A stretch of 64,000 nucleotides of DNA, taken from NCBI RefSeq assembly GCF_011170125.1, contig NZ_BLLN01000003.1, positions 1-64,000 of the forward strand, in the 5' to 3' direction. The notes beneath the pieces were generated by a model, which was not told the DNA's origin, did no database searches, and was given only the letters and a program-made list of their open reading frames with translations. Source of the stretch: Streptomyces diastaticus subsp. diastaticus (GTDB taxonomy: Bacteria; Actinomycetota; Actinomycetes; Streptomycetales; Streptomycetaceae). The number at the start of each line of letters is the position of its first letter. Position 1 is the first letter of the stretch. A program made the position numbers and the translations under genes. Positions 36,479-44,635 of this stretch are shown here, one piece after another.

Positions 36479-37797
36479 GCCCCGCCCCTCCCGTCGTCGC
36501 TCCCGCCCGGCGCCAGCGCCTCGGCGGCCGCCCGCTGGAACCTGAGGACGGCGTCCTCGGCCACCCGCAGGTCGCAGGGGGCGCTCCACAGCACCCGCCG
36601 CGCCGCGTCGTACCGCTCCGCCAGCACCGGGTCCTCGGCCAGCCCGAGCCGGGACACCTTCGCCCGGTACGCGTCCAGCCGCCCGCGCAACTCCGCGCGG
36701 ACCGCGAGCGGGGCCGTCACCGCCGTCAACGAGTCGCGGGCCCGCTCCAGTTCGTCCTCCGCCCGCCGCTCCAGCGCGTCCAGCAGCGGCGAGAGCCGGT
36801 GCCAGCGGCCGTGCCTGCGGTGGTCGGCCGCCGCCGACAACTGCTCCTTCAGGGCACTCGGCGGGCCGCTCACCGCCGGGACCTCGGAGGCGGCGATCTT
36901 CGCCAGCACCTCGCCGCGCGCCGTCCGCGCCTCCGCCAGCGTCCGGTCGGCCCGTGACAGCACGTCCCGCAGCCGGGCCAGCCGAGCCTCGGCGTCCCGC
37001 CGGACCTGGAGCACCGCCTCGATCTCCCGGCGCACCTCCTCCAGCGCCCGTGCCTCCCGGTCGTAGCGCCGGGTGTCCGGGCGGCCCGCGCCGGGCGTGG
37101 CGCCGCCGTCCGAAGGCACCCAGAAGGAGAGCGGGTCCGAGACGACCTGCTCGCGCAGGACCGTCAGCACCCGCCCGATCCGCTCCAGGTCGTCCCCGGC
37201 CGGATGCTCGCCCGGCAGCACACCCACCGACCTGGCCAGCGACCTCGTCCGGCGCTGCTCGGCGGCGAGCAGGTCGATCCGGGCGGGCAGCGCCGACCAC
37301 ACCGCGTCGGCCGCCACCACCACCGCCAGCGACTCGGCGTACAGCGTGTTCATCCGGTCCACCAGCTCGGTGAGCGACAACCGCTCGGCGAGCACCGCCG
37401 CGCCCGGCCCCCCGCCCGGCGTGCCCGGCACCGTCACCGAGGAGCCCTGGAGCAGCTCCGTCAGCGCCACCAGTTCCTCCCGGCCCGGCCAGCGCCGCCG
37501 CGACCGCACCTCGCGGGCCTCGGCGACCGCCGCCGTGTACGCGTCGAAGTACGCCCACAGCCGGGTGATGTCCGCCTCCGCCGCGCGCCACCGCCCGGCC
37601 GTCGTCCCGGTCAGCTCGGCGCCCTCCAGCAGCCGCCGCCCGGCGTGGTCCTGGAGCGCCAGCAGCGAGGTCTCGACGGCCTCCCGCTCCGCGCCGAGCC
37701 GCGCCAGCGCGCGGTCGGCCTCGTCCCTGTCGAGCACCGGCCCACCGGCCGTGCCACCGGGACCCCCGGCCCCGGTGTCCGCTCGCGCGACATCCAT
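36475..37797 (-). CDS. Coiled-coil protein of unknown function within the PknG operon
   Basis: This 440-aa, mostly helical, charged, cytoplasmic protein has no signal peptide or membrane helix. Heptad-like stretches include DEADRALARLGAEREAVETS, RRDAEARLARLRDVLSRADR and DHRRHGRWHRLSPLLDALER. The last 60 residues (RLGLAEDPVLAERYDAARRV) resemble a tail seen only in this genomic setting. No known family is evident. It lies between the binding-protein gene and pknG, and its stop overlaps the pknG start (GTGA), so equal production with the kinase is likely. I infer a scaffold between the membrane sensor and kinase, with no direct proof. ATG 37797 has GGGGAG just upstream. Confidence 0.85.
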   Translation of the reverse strand: MDVARADTGAGGPGGTAGGPVLDRDEADRALARLGAEREAVETSLLALQDHAGRRLLEGAELTGTTAGRWRAAEADITRLWAYFDAYTAAVAEAREVRSRRRWPGREELVALTELLQGSSVTVPGTPGGGPGAAVLAERLSLTELVDRMNTLYAESLAVVVAADAVWSALPARIDLLAAEQRRTRSLARSVGVLPGEHPAGDDLERIGRVLTVLREQVVSDPLSFWVPSDGGATPGAGRPDTRRYDREARALEEVRREIEAVLQVRRDAEARLARLRDVLSRADRTLAEARTARGEVLAKIAASEVPAVSGPPSALKEQLSAAADHRRHGRWHRLSPLLDALERRAEDELERARDSLTAVTAPLAVRAELRGRLDAYRAKVSRLGLAEDPVLAERYDAARRVLWSAPCDLRVAEDAVLRFQRAAAEALAPGGSDDGRGGA

Positions 37798-37891
37798 CGC
37801 TCCCCTTTCACCGTGCGGCCGCCGGGCGAGTGCCCGGCGGCCACCTGCCGCTTCCCGTCCCGCGCGTAGCGCCGTCCCGCCCCGGTCCCGG

Positions 37892-38896
37892 TCAGTCCCG
37901 GTAGGTGGCGGGCGGCGGCCCGGGGGACTTCCCCAGGCCGGCCTTCAGCCACTTGCCGTACGACCGCTCCCAGCCGTCCTTGCGGTACTCGACGAGCACC
38001 TGGTTGACCCGGGCCACCAGGTCCTTCGCGTCCTTGTGCATCGCCACGCCGTAGAACTCCTCGGTGAACGGCTCGCCCACCAGCTCCACCATCGGGTCCT
38101 GCGCCGCCTGGCCGGCCGCCAGCGCGCTGTCGGTGACGACCGCGTCGACCTCGCCGAGCTGGAGCCGCACCAGGCAGTCGAGCTGGTTGGGGACGGTGGT
38201 GGAGATGTCCGCGCCGTGCGACTCGGCCTCCAGTTCCGCCAGTGCCGTCGACCCGGCCGCCGCGCAGACCCTGCGGCCCTTCAGCGAGGCGTCGTGACCG
38301 GTGATCGGGGACCCCTTCGGCACCAGCAACTGCTGGCCCGTCTCGAAGTAGGCGGTGGAGAAGGCCACTTCCCTGATCCGGTCGCAGGTGATGGTCATGG
38401 TGCGCACCACCATGTCCACCTCGCCGCTGTCGATCGCCTGGACACGCCGGTTGGTCGGTATCGCCCGGAACACCACGGCCTCGGGATCGCCCATCAGGTC
38501 CGCCGCTATCGCCCGGACCAGGTCGATGTCGAACCCCTCCAGGGAACCGGTGGCCGGATCGCGGTACCCCCACCGGTAACTGTTCTGGTCGATTCCCACG
38601 ATCAGCTTCCGCGGCTTGTCCGTACGGGACTTGATGCGCTTCAGCGTCGGTCCCCCGGTCCGCGAGGGGCGGGCCCGCGACGCCTCCGGGCGCTCACAGG
38701 ACTCGGCGCGGGCCGGTTCCGCCGCCGCCGGGCCGCGCGGGCCGTCGTCGTGGATGCCGAGGGTCGCGTCGCTCACCCGCTGGAGCGGCAGCAGCGCCAG
38801 CGCCGCCGTCAGCACGCACGCCACCGCCATCGCGGTCACCCCGCCCCAGCCGCGCAGCCGGGAAGGGCGCGGCCGCTCACGGTCGCCACGGTTCAT
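37892..38896 (-). CDS. glnH: GlnH-like glutamate/aspartate-type extracellular binding protein
   Basis: This 334-aa protein has an N-terminal membrane anchor (VTAMAVACVLTAALALLPLQ, no lipobox) and a bacterial SBP_3 amino-acid-binding domain from about residue 95: LIVGIDQNSYRWGYRDPATG, LEGFDIDLVRAIAADLMGD, then VDMVVRTMTITCDR, whose R-T-M-T-x-T segment is the ligand-site motif of polar amino-acid binders. The second lobe contains GRRVCAAAGSTALAEL. No permease or ATPase is adjacent, so it works as a sensor. The partner is GlnX just upstream. ATG 38896 follows AGGAGG at 4-nt spacing and was preferred to a GTG at 38911 that overlaps the upstream stop. Confidence 0.9.
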   Translation of the reverse strand: MNRGDRERPRPSRLRGWGGVTAMAVACVLTAALALLPLQRVSDATLGIHDDGPRGPAAAEPARAESCERPEASRARPSRTGGPTLKRIKSRTDKPRKLIVGIDQNSYRWGYRDPATGSLEGFDIDLVRAIAADLMGDPEAVVFRAIPTNRRVQAIDSGEVDMVVRTMTITCDRIREVAFSTAYFETGQQLLVPKGSPITGHDASLKGRRVCAAAGSTALAELEAESHGADISTTVPNQLDCLVRLQLGEVDAVVTDSALAAGQAAQDPMVELVGEPFTEEFYGVAMHKDAKDLVARVNQVLVEYRKDGWERSYGKWLKAGLGKSPGPPPATYRD

Positions 38897-38907
38897 CGCG
38901 CCTCCTG

Positions 38908-40383
38908 TCACCGGTACTCCGCCAGTCTGCGGGCGATGCCGACCCCGGCTGCCGCCGCACCCACCGCGGCGAGCGCCAGCGACCCCGCGACCAGGCCGGT
39001 CAGCGCGCCGCCACCGGCGCGCGCGGCCCGCTCGAACTCGTCCTGCTCGTGGACGAGGGCCTGCTCCAGCGCCGCGTCCAGCCGGTCGAAGGAGGCGCCG
39101 GTCGCCTCGTCGCCCTCGGCGCCGATCACCCGCTCCAGCGCCTGCTCGTAATCACCGGCCTCGTCGGACTCGCGTGCTCGGGCGTGCCGTTCGCGCCACT
39201 CCGCCCCCCGGTCCGCGGCGGCCCGCACGGGATCGCGGCCCTGCGGGTCGTCGGCCAGCTCCCGCGCCCGCCCGAGCAGCCCGTCGCCCGCCCCGGCGTC
39301 CTCCGGGCCGAGCAGCCGCGTCATCTCCGCCCGGTACGCCACGTCGTAACTGTCCTGCCCGGCGAACCTCTGCCCCTGCGGCACCGTCACCGCGCCCCGC
39401 GCCACCAGCGTGAGGTTCTCCCCGCCGCGCGCCTTCAGCGCGCTGATCCGCGCGTCGTTGAGCACGTTCAACGACCGCACCCCTCCCTCGTACGAATCGG
39501 AGAGCGCCGCCGAGGCCAGGGTGTGCCCCGCCGTCACCCACAGCAGCAGCGCCCCGCAGGCGGCGGTCGCGCCGAGCAGCCCCAGGTTGAAGCGGCGGTT
39601 GGTGCGCCGGTACATGGCGTGCTGCACGCCGCCCAGCGCACCGACCGTCAGCACGCCGAGCCCGACCGCCACCCACGGGAAGCCCTGCGCGGTGGCGTAG
39701 TCGGTGCGCAGCCGTTCCTTCTCCGCCTGGTAGAGCCGCTCGGCGGCGGGCAGCATCTCCTCCTGCATGAGGTCGTTGGCGTTGCGCAGCCAGGCGCCGC
39801 CGAGTGGCAGGCCCTGCCGGTTGTTGGCCCGGGCCGCCTCGATCCGGGCGGTGTACACCGGCAGCAGCCGGCCCAGTTCGGCGATCTCGGCCGCCGGCCC
39901 GGCCGCCCCGTCGGTCGCCGCCGCGGCCGTGGCCAGCTTCCGCGAGGCCGTCGCGATGCCCCGGTCGTACCGCTCGCGGACCTCCGCCGGCTCCAGCCCG
40001 CCGGCCAGGAACCCGCTGGAGGCCGCCGTGTTGGCGTCGGCGAGCGACCGGTACACCGCGGCGGCGTCGGCACTCAGCGGCTGCGACCGGCGCAGCACGT
40101 CCTCGGCGGCGTCCGACCGGTCGCCCATCTGGAACGAGGCCGCCACTCCGAACGCCCCGATCAGTACCGTCAACAGCCCCGCCACCACTCGCAGTCCACC
40201 GGGCACGGTACGCGCCTGCGCCCGCAACCGCGAGGGAAGCCCCGGCTCACCGGAGGGCTCCGTCGACGCCCCGGCCGCCGGGGCGGGGGGCACCGTACCG
40301 CCGGCGCCCGAACGCGGCCCGGGCACGACGGGCGCCGCCGCGACGGAACCCGGCGGCGCCCCGCCCGTCGGCTGACTGCTCAC
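38908..40383 (-). CDS. glnX: GlnX-like membrane sensor protein with two extracytoplasmic helical domains
   Basis: This 491-aa protein, first of the operon, has a Pro-rich cytoplasmic N-terminus and four membrane helices: VVAGLLTVLIGAFGVAASF near 65, VAVGLGVLTVGALGGVQHAM near 240, LLGATAACGALLLWVTAGHT near 270 and LTGLVAGSLALAAVGAAAAG near the end. Helices 1-2 and 3-4 each bracket a helical extracytoplasmic region of 130-160 residues, matching the tandem four-helix sensor layout of mycobacterial GlnX, which passes a GlnH signal to PknG. GTG 40383 follows GGGGAGG. A longer frame upstream is rejected. Only a short cytoplasmic tail is available to contact the kinase or the coiled-coil protein. 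Confidence 0.88.
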   Translation of the reverse strand: MSSQPTGGAPPGSVAAAPVVPGPRSGAGGTVPPAPAAGASTEPSGEPGLPSRLRAQARTVPGGLRVVAGLLTVLIGAFGVAASFQMGDRSDAAEDVLRRSQPLSADAAAVYRSLADANTAASSGFLAGGLEPAEVRERYDRGIATASRKLATAAAATDGAAGPAAEIAELGRLLPVYTARIEAARANNRQGLPLGGAWLRNANDLMQEEMLPAAERLYQAEKERLRTDYATAQGFPWVAVGLGVLTVGALGGVQHAMYRRTNRRFNLGLLGATAACGALLLWVTAGHTLASAALSDSYEGGVRSLNVLNDARISALKARGGENLTLVARGAVTVPQGQRFAGQDSYDVAYRAEMTRLLGPEDAGAGDGLLGRARELADDPQGRDPVRAAADRGAEWRERHARARESDEAGDYEQALERVIGAEGDEATGASFDRLDAALEQALVHEQDEFERAARAGGGALTGLVAGSLALAAVGAAAAGVGIARRLAEYR

Positions 40384-40816
40384 GCGACCTCCCCCTCGGC
40401 CCTGTCGGTCAACACCCTTCCCCGGTCCCGGGGAACGTAGTGCTCGGCGGCCAGTATGGCCGCACCGCCCACGGACGACACCGGCGTTCACCCGATCCGG
40501 CAGGTGCCTCACCCCTGCCGGGCCCGGCGGCACGACCCACGGCCCGCGACGCGATCCCCTTCTGCAATACGCCGTTGACGCGGGATCGGTTCCCCCGCAC
40601 GGGCCGGCACAGGGCACCGGGAAATCCGGGGAGCGGCCGTTCCGTACGAGATTGACGGCCGGGCCGCTCGGCGTGCGGCGCGGGCCGGCACCACGGTGTG
40701 CGGACCGGCCCCGCGCTCCGCCCGAGGGCCTCCGCCGGCACGGGCGGAAGACACACGCCCGCACCGGCGCGCAAGGAGTCAGCTCACGGTCCGGACCCGG
40801 GCGGGCGTCCGGGGCC
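40384..40816. other. Intergenic region between sugar operon and PknG operon
   Basis: In this 433-bp gap both flanking operons run leftward, so it holds the PknG-operon promoter. A TACGTT box at 40439-40434 (minus strand) about 50 nt before glnX is a candidate -10. A hairpin CCGGAC/GTCCGG at 40791-40812 may terminate the sugar operon. I see no gene. Confidence 0.4.
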
Positions 40817-41788
40817 TCAGCCGAACCACGCCCGCACCCTCGCGTAAGCCTCCGCCCCGGCCCCCACCGCGTCCATCCCCAGCAGCGCCGCCCCCAGTAC
40901 GGGCGCCGCCGTCACCACGCGCGGCTCGGCCAGGGGCGCCCGTCGGGCCAACGCCTCCCGCACCCCCGCGTCCAGCCCCGGCCTGCGGGCGGCCAGGATG
41001 CTCCCGCCCAGCAGGACGGGGGCCGGGGTGTCCACCAGATCCAGCCGGTCCAGGGCGACGGCCGCCATGGTGGCCACCTCTTCGGCGAGGCGGGTGATCA
41101 GGCCCGCCGCGACCGGGTCGCCCGCCTCGGCCACCGTGAAGAGGACCGGGGTCAGTTCGTGGCGGCGGGCCGGCGGGACGTGGCCCAGGTGGAGGGCTTC
41201 GATCAGGGCGTACATCGTGTCGAGGCCGAAGTGGGCGGGGAGGGCCCGCGCCAGGGTGGTGGGTTCGCCTCGGCCGTCCTCCGCGCGGGCCGCGTGCCAC
41301 AGGGCCTCCTCGGCGAGGCCGCCTCCGCCGCCCCAGTCGCCGGAGACGCGGCCGAGGGCGGGGAAGCGGGCGGTGCGGCCGTCGGGGACCATGCCGGCGC
41401 AGTTGATGCCCGCGCCGCAGACCACGGCGACTCCGCGCGGGTCGGCGTCCTCCAGAAGGCCCGCGCGGAGCACCGCGAAGGTGTCGTTGCGCACCTCGAC
41501 CGCCTGGCCCCAGCCGCGTGCGGCCGTCGCGGCGGCCAGCCGCTCCTCCTCGACCGGGAGGTCGGCGTTGGCCAGGCACGCCGACACGTGGGCGACGGGC
41601 ACGTGCCCGGCCGCCTCCTGGGCCCGTCCGACCGCCTCGGCGAGCGTGTCCAGGGCCCGTTCGACGCCGGTCGCGGGCGGCCGGAACCCGCCGCCGCGGG
41701 CGGTGCCCGCGACCTCGCCGTCGGCCGTCACCACGGCCACGTCGGTCTTGCTGTTGCCCGCGTCGATGGCGAGCACCGCTCCGCTCAC
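40817..41788 (-). CDS. N-acetylglucosamine kinase-like ATPase (BadF/BadG/BcrA/BcrD family)
   Basis: This 323-aa ASKHA-fold sugar kinase has phosphate-1 motif LAIDAGNSKTDVAVV. The phosphate-2/adenosine region is GVAVVCGAGINCAGM with RVSGDWGGGGGLAEEAL, and TPAPVLLGGSILAARRPG lies near the end. These match eukaryotic-type GlcNAc kinases and related BadF proteins. The likely reaction is ATP-dependent 6-phosphorylation of an amino sugar. GTG 41788 overlaps the upstream phospho-glycosidase stop by four bases; a GTG two codons earlier is possible. Pairing with a GH4 enzyme suggests turnover of a GlcNAc- or glucose-containing disaccharide. Confidence 0.87.
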   Translation of the reverse strand: MSGAVLAIDAGNSKTDVAVVTADGEVAGTARGGGFRPPATGVERALDTLAEAVGRAQEAAGHVPVAHVSACLANADLPVEEERLAAATAARGWGQAVEVRNDTFAVLRAGLLEDADPRGVAVVCGAGINCAGMVPDGRTARFPALGRVSGDWGGGGGLAEEALWHAARAEDGRGEPTTLARALPAHFGLDTMYALIEALHLGHVPPARRHELTPVLFTVAEAGDPVAAGLITRLAEEVATMAAVALDRLDLVDTPAPVLLGGSILAARRPGLDAGVREALARRAPLAEPRVVTAAPVLGAALLGMDAVGAGAEAYARVRAWFG

Positions 41789-43050
41789 GCCCACGGCAGA
41801 TGCTCCTGGTTGTGCGAGAGCAGGAGGTCGGTGAGGGTCTCGGCCCGGTCGTACTGGCCGATCAGGGGGTGGGCCAGCAGCGCGGCGAAGACGCGGTCCC
41901 GGCCGCCTTCCAGAGCCGCGCGCAGGGCCAGGTCCTCGTAGGCGGTGACGTGCGAGACCAGCCCGGTGTGCAGCGGGTCGAGCGGGGGGACGGCCAGCGG
42001 GCGGGCTCCCTCGGGACCGACCTCGGCCTGGACCTCGATCACCGCGTCGTCGGGGAGGAAGGGGAGCGTGCCGTCGTTGCGGACGTTGACCACCTGGAAC
42101 GGGCTGCCGCCGCGGCCGAGGAGGGCGGCCGCGAGGTCGACGGCGGCCTCCGAGTAGAAGGCGCCGCCGCGCCTGGCCAGCAGCTCGGGCTTCTGGTCGA
42201 GCGTCGGGTCGGCGTACAGCTCCAGCAGTTCGCGTTCCATGGCCGCGACCTTCTCGGCGCGGGAGGGGCCGGCGCGCAGTTCGCCGACGACCTCGTCATG
42301 GGCGTAGAAGTACCGCAGGTAGTACGAGGGGACGACGCCGAGGCGGTCCAGGAGAGGGCGGGGCAGGCGCAGGTCGGCGGCGATGGTGTCGCCGTGGCCG
42401 GTGAGCAGGCGCGGCAGCACGTCCTCGCCGTCGGGGCCGCCGATCCGGACCGAGGTCTCCCAGGAGAGGTGGTTGAGGCCGACGTGGCCGAGGTGGACGT
42501 CGGCGGGTGCCACGTCGAGGAGGCGGGCGAACTTCCGCTGGAAGCCGATGGCGACGTTGCAGAGCCCGACCGCCTTGTGGCCGGCCCGGAGCAGGGCGCG
42601 GGTGACGATGCCGACCGGGTTGGTGAAGTCGATGATCCAGGCGTCGGGGTTGGTGCGCCGGACCCGCTCGGCCATGTCCAGGACGACGGGAACGGTCCGC
42701 AGCGCCTTGGCGAGGCCGCCCGCGCCCGTGGTCTCCTGGCCGACGCAGCCGCACTCCAGCGGCCAGCTCTCGTCGCGCTGCCGGGCCGCCTGGCCGCCCA
42801 CCCGGAGCTGGAGCAGGACGGCGTCGGCGCCCTCGACCCCCGCGTCCAGGTCGGCGGTGGTGGTGACGGTGCCGGGATGGCCCTGCCGGGCGAAGATCCG
42901 CCGGGCCAGCCCGCCGACCAGCTCCAGCCGTCCCGCGTCGGGGTCGACGAGGACCAGCTCGGTCAGCGGCAGGGTGTCCCGCAGCCGGGCGAACCCGTCG
43001 ATCAGTTCGGGGGTGTAGGTGGACCCGCCCCCTACGACGGTCAGCTTCAT
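41785..43050 (-). CDS. Glycoside hydrolase family 4 enzyme, probable 6-phospho-beta-glucosidase
   Basis: This 421-aa NAD- and divalent-metal-dependent GH4 hydrolase acts by an oxidation-elimination mechanism. The Rossmann start is MKLTVVGGGSTYTPELIDGF. The sugar-phosphate and metal region includes LRVGGQAARQRDE, CGCVGQETTGAGG, DFTNPVGIVTRAL and GLCNVAIGFQRKFA, the cysteine in LCN being the metal ligand. The catalytic segment is VGLNHLSW. The likely substrate is a phosphorylated beta-disaccharide, but no PTS genes are in the window, so specificity is uncertain. ATG 43050 has GAGGAG upstream. It sits between the ROK regulator and the kinase. Confidence 0.9.
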   Translation of the reverse strand: MKLTVVGGGSTYTPELIDGFARLRDTLPLTELVLVDPDAGRLELVGGLARRIFARQGHPGTVTTTADLDAGVEGADAVLLQLRVGGQAARQRDESWPLECGCVGQETTGAGGLAKALRTVPVVLDMAERVRRTNPDAWIIDFTNPVGIVTRALLRAGHKAVGLCNVAIGFQRKFARLLDVAPADVHLGHVGLNHLSWETSVRIGGPDGEDVLPRLLTGHGDTIAADLRLPRPLLDRLGVVPSYYLRYFYAHDEVVGELRAGPSRAEKVAAMERELLELYADPTLDQKPELLARRGGAFYSEAAVDLAAALLGRGGSPFQVVNVRNDGTLPFLPDDAVIEVQAEVGPEGARPLAVPPLDPLHTGLVSHVTAYEDLALRAALEGGRDRVFAALLAHPLIGQYDRAETLTDLLLSHNQEHLPWA

Positions 43051-43126
43051 GGATCGCTCCTCGGGTCGATGCGTCGATGTGTCGGTACGTCCTGCGCCGG
43101 TGCGTGCCGTGGGCGTGCCGGTCCCC

Positions 43127-44431
43127 TCACCGGGCGGAGGTGTCGAAGACCTCGTCGCGGACGGCGGCGAGCGCGACCTCCAGGCCGCCCCGCACCACCG
43201 GGTCGCCGGTGACCTCGCCGGCCAGCAGGCGGGGACGGGAGGGAGCCAGCTCGGCCAGTTCCTCCTCGGTCAGCCGCAGCAACGGCTCGCCGCCGGCGGT
43301 CAGCACCCGGCCGGTCAGCACGATCACCGCGGGGTCCAGCACGGCGACGAGCGAGGCGATGCCCGTCGCCAGCCGTACGGCGTACGCCCGCAGCAGCGCC
43401 GTCGGCCCGGCGTGCAGCGAGAAGACCCCCGCGTCCGGGCCGCCCGGCGCCGTCGCGGCCGGCTCGTCACCGGGCCGTGCGTACGCCTCGGCCGCCGCCC
43501 GCAGCAGCGCCGCCGCGACCGCCTCGCCGTCCGGGGCGGCCCCGGCGCCCCGGACCCCACCCGCCGCCCCCGGCTCCGGGACCGGCACCCCCAGCTCCCG
43601 CGCCAGCCCGGGCAGCGCCTGGGCCCCGGCCAGTTCCTGGAAACCGCCGCTGCCGGACCGGGCCACGCCCCGCGCCAGCGGCGCCCCCGCGACCGGCAGG
43701 AAGCCGATCTCGCCCGCGCCGCCGGTCCAGCCCCGGTGCAGGCGGCCGCCGATGACCAGGGCGGCGCCCAGACCGGTGCCGTTCCAGAGCAGGACGAAGT
43801 CCTCGTGGCCGCGAGCCGCGCCGAGGCGCCGCTCGGCGACGGCGGCGAGGTTGACGTCGTTCTCGTACTCCACCGGTACGGGGTGCAGGGCGGCCGCCAC
43901 CTCGGCCAGCAGGCCGGGGGAGTGCCAGCCCGCCAGGTGGCCCGCGTACCGCAGGCGTCCGGTGCGCGGGTCGAAGGCGCCGGGCGTACCGACCACCACC
44001 CGGCGCAGCGCCGTCCGCTCCACCCCGGCGGCGCGGGCGGCGCCGTCCAGCGCGGCGGTGAGCTGCGCCGCGACCCCGCCGGGCCCCGGCCGGGCGGGGG
44101 TCGCCAGGGTGCGGGTGGCGAGGACCGCCCCGGTGACGTCGGCGACCGCCGCCCGGACGCCGCCGGGGCGGACGTCGAGCGCGGCCACGTGCGCCACCTC
44201 GCCGCGCAGCGCGTACAGCCGCGCGCCGGGGCCCGGCCGGCCCTCGCTGGTGCCCGCCGCGGTGACCAGTCCGGCCGCCTCCAGCCGGGTCAGGAGCTGC
44301 GAGACGGTCGGTTTGGAGAGACCGGTCAGCGCGCCGAGCCGAGCCCGCGAGAGGGCGCCGTGCTCGGTCAACAGGTCCAGCGCGGCCCGCTCGTTCATCA
44401 CCCGCAGCACCCGGGGAGTCCCCGCCACCAT
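43127..44431 (-). CDS. ROK-family transcriptional repressor
   Basis: This 434-aa regulator has an N-terminal winged helix (MNERAALDLLTEHGALSRAR, then GLSKPTVSQLLTRLEAAGLV) and a ROK sugar-kinase-like effector domain (VAALDVRPGGVRAAVADVTG, ENDVNLAAVAERRLG, LLWNGTGLGAALVIGGRLHR, GGAGEIGFLPV). The zinc-binding cysteine cluster of catalytic ROK kinases is missing, consistent with a sensor rather than an enzyme. It probably represses the downstream GH4 and kinase genes and itself. A palindrome at 44486-44510, 55 nt upstream, is the likely operator. ATG 44431 gives the usual MVAGTPRVLR start. Confidence 0.88.
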   Translation of the reverse strand: MVAGTPRVLRVMNERAALDLLTEHGALSRARLGALTGLSKPTVSQLLTRLEAAGLVTAAGTSEGRPGPGARLYALRGEVAHVAALDVRPGGVRAAVADVTGAVLATRTLATPARPGPGGVAAQLTAALDGAARAAGVERTALRRVVVGTPGAFDPRTGRLRYAGHLAGWHSPGLLAEVAAALHPVPVEYENDVNLAAVAERRLGAARGHEDFVLLWNGTGLGAALVIGGRLHRGWTGGAGEIGFLPVAGAPLARGVARSGSGGFQELAGAQALPGLARELGVPVPEPGAAGGVRGAGAAPDGEAVAAALLRAAAEAYARPGDEPAATAPGGPDAGVFSLHAGPTALLRAYAVRLATGIASLVAVLDPAVIVLTGRVLTAGGEPLLRLTEEELAELAPSRPRLLAGEVTGDPVVRGGLEVALAAVRDEVFDTSAR

Positions 44432-44485
44432 CCGCCCCGCCCGTCTCCGCACCGGTCGCCGGGCCCGGTCCGAGGACTCCGCGCG

Positions 44486-44510
44486 ACTGACAGGAAACCT
44501 TCCTGCCAGT
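44486..44510. promoter_or_regulatory. Near-perfect palindrome, probable ROK repressor operator
   Basis: Arms ACTGACAGGAA and TTCCTGCCAGT flank ACC; 10 of 11 positions pair. The inner CAGGAAACCTTCCTG is the shape of operator bound by ROK-type sugar repressors. It lies 55 nt before the ROK gene and is the best symmetric site in the 204-bp gap. Confidence 0.65.
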
Positions 44511-44635
44511 GGGCGAACCTACCGATCCGCGCCCCGCCCGGCAACCCTCGGCGCACACGCCGCCGCCCCGCCCCACGGGAGGACCGGGAGCGGGGCGGCG
44601 GACGCGGAGCGGTCCCGCCCGGAGCGGGCGCCGGG

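Noticed and set aside
30713..37066. 2117-codon plus-strand open frame
   Set aside because: Antisense to VWA, PP2C, PknG and coiled-coil genes, whose own frames show clear motifs. High G+C leaves antisense frames free of stops.
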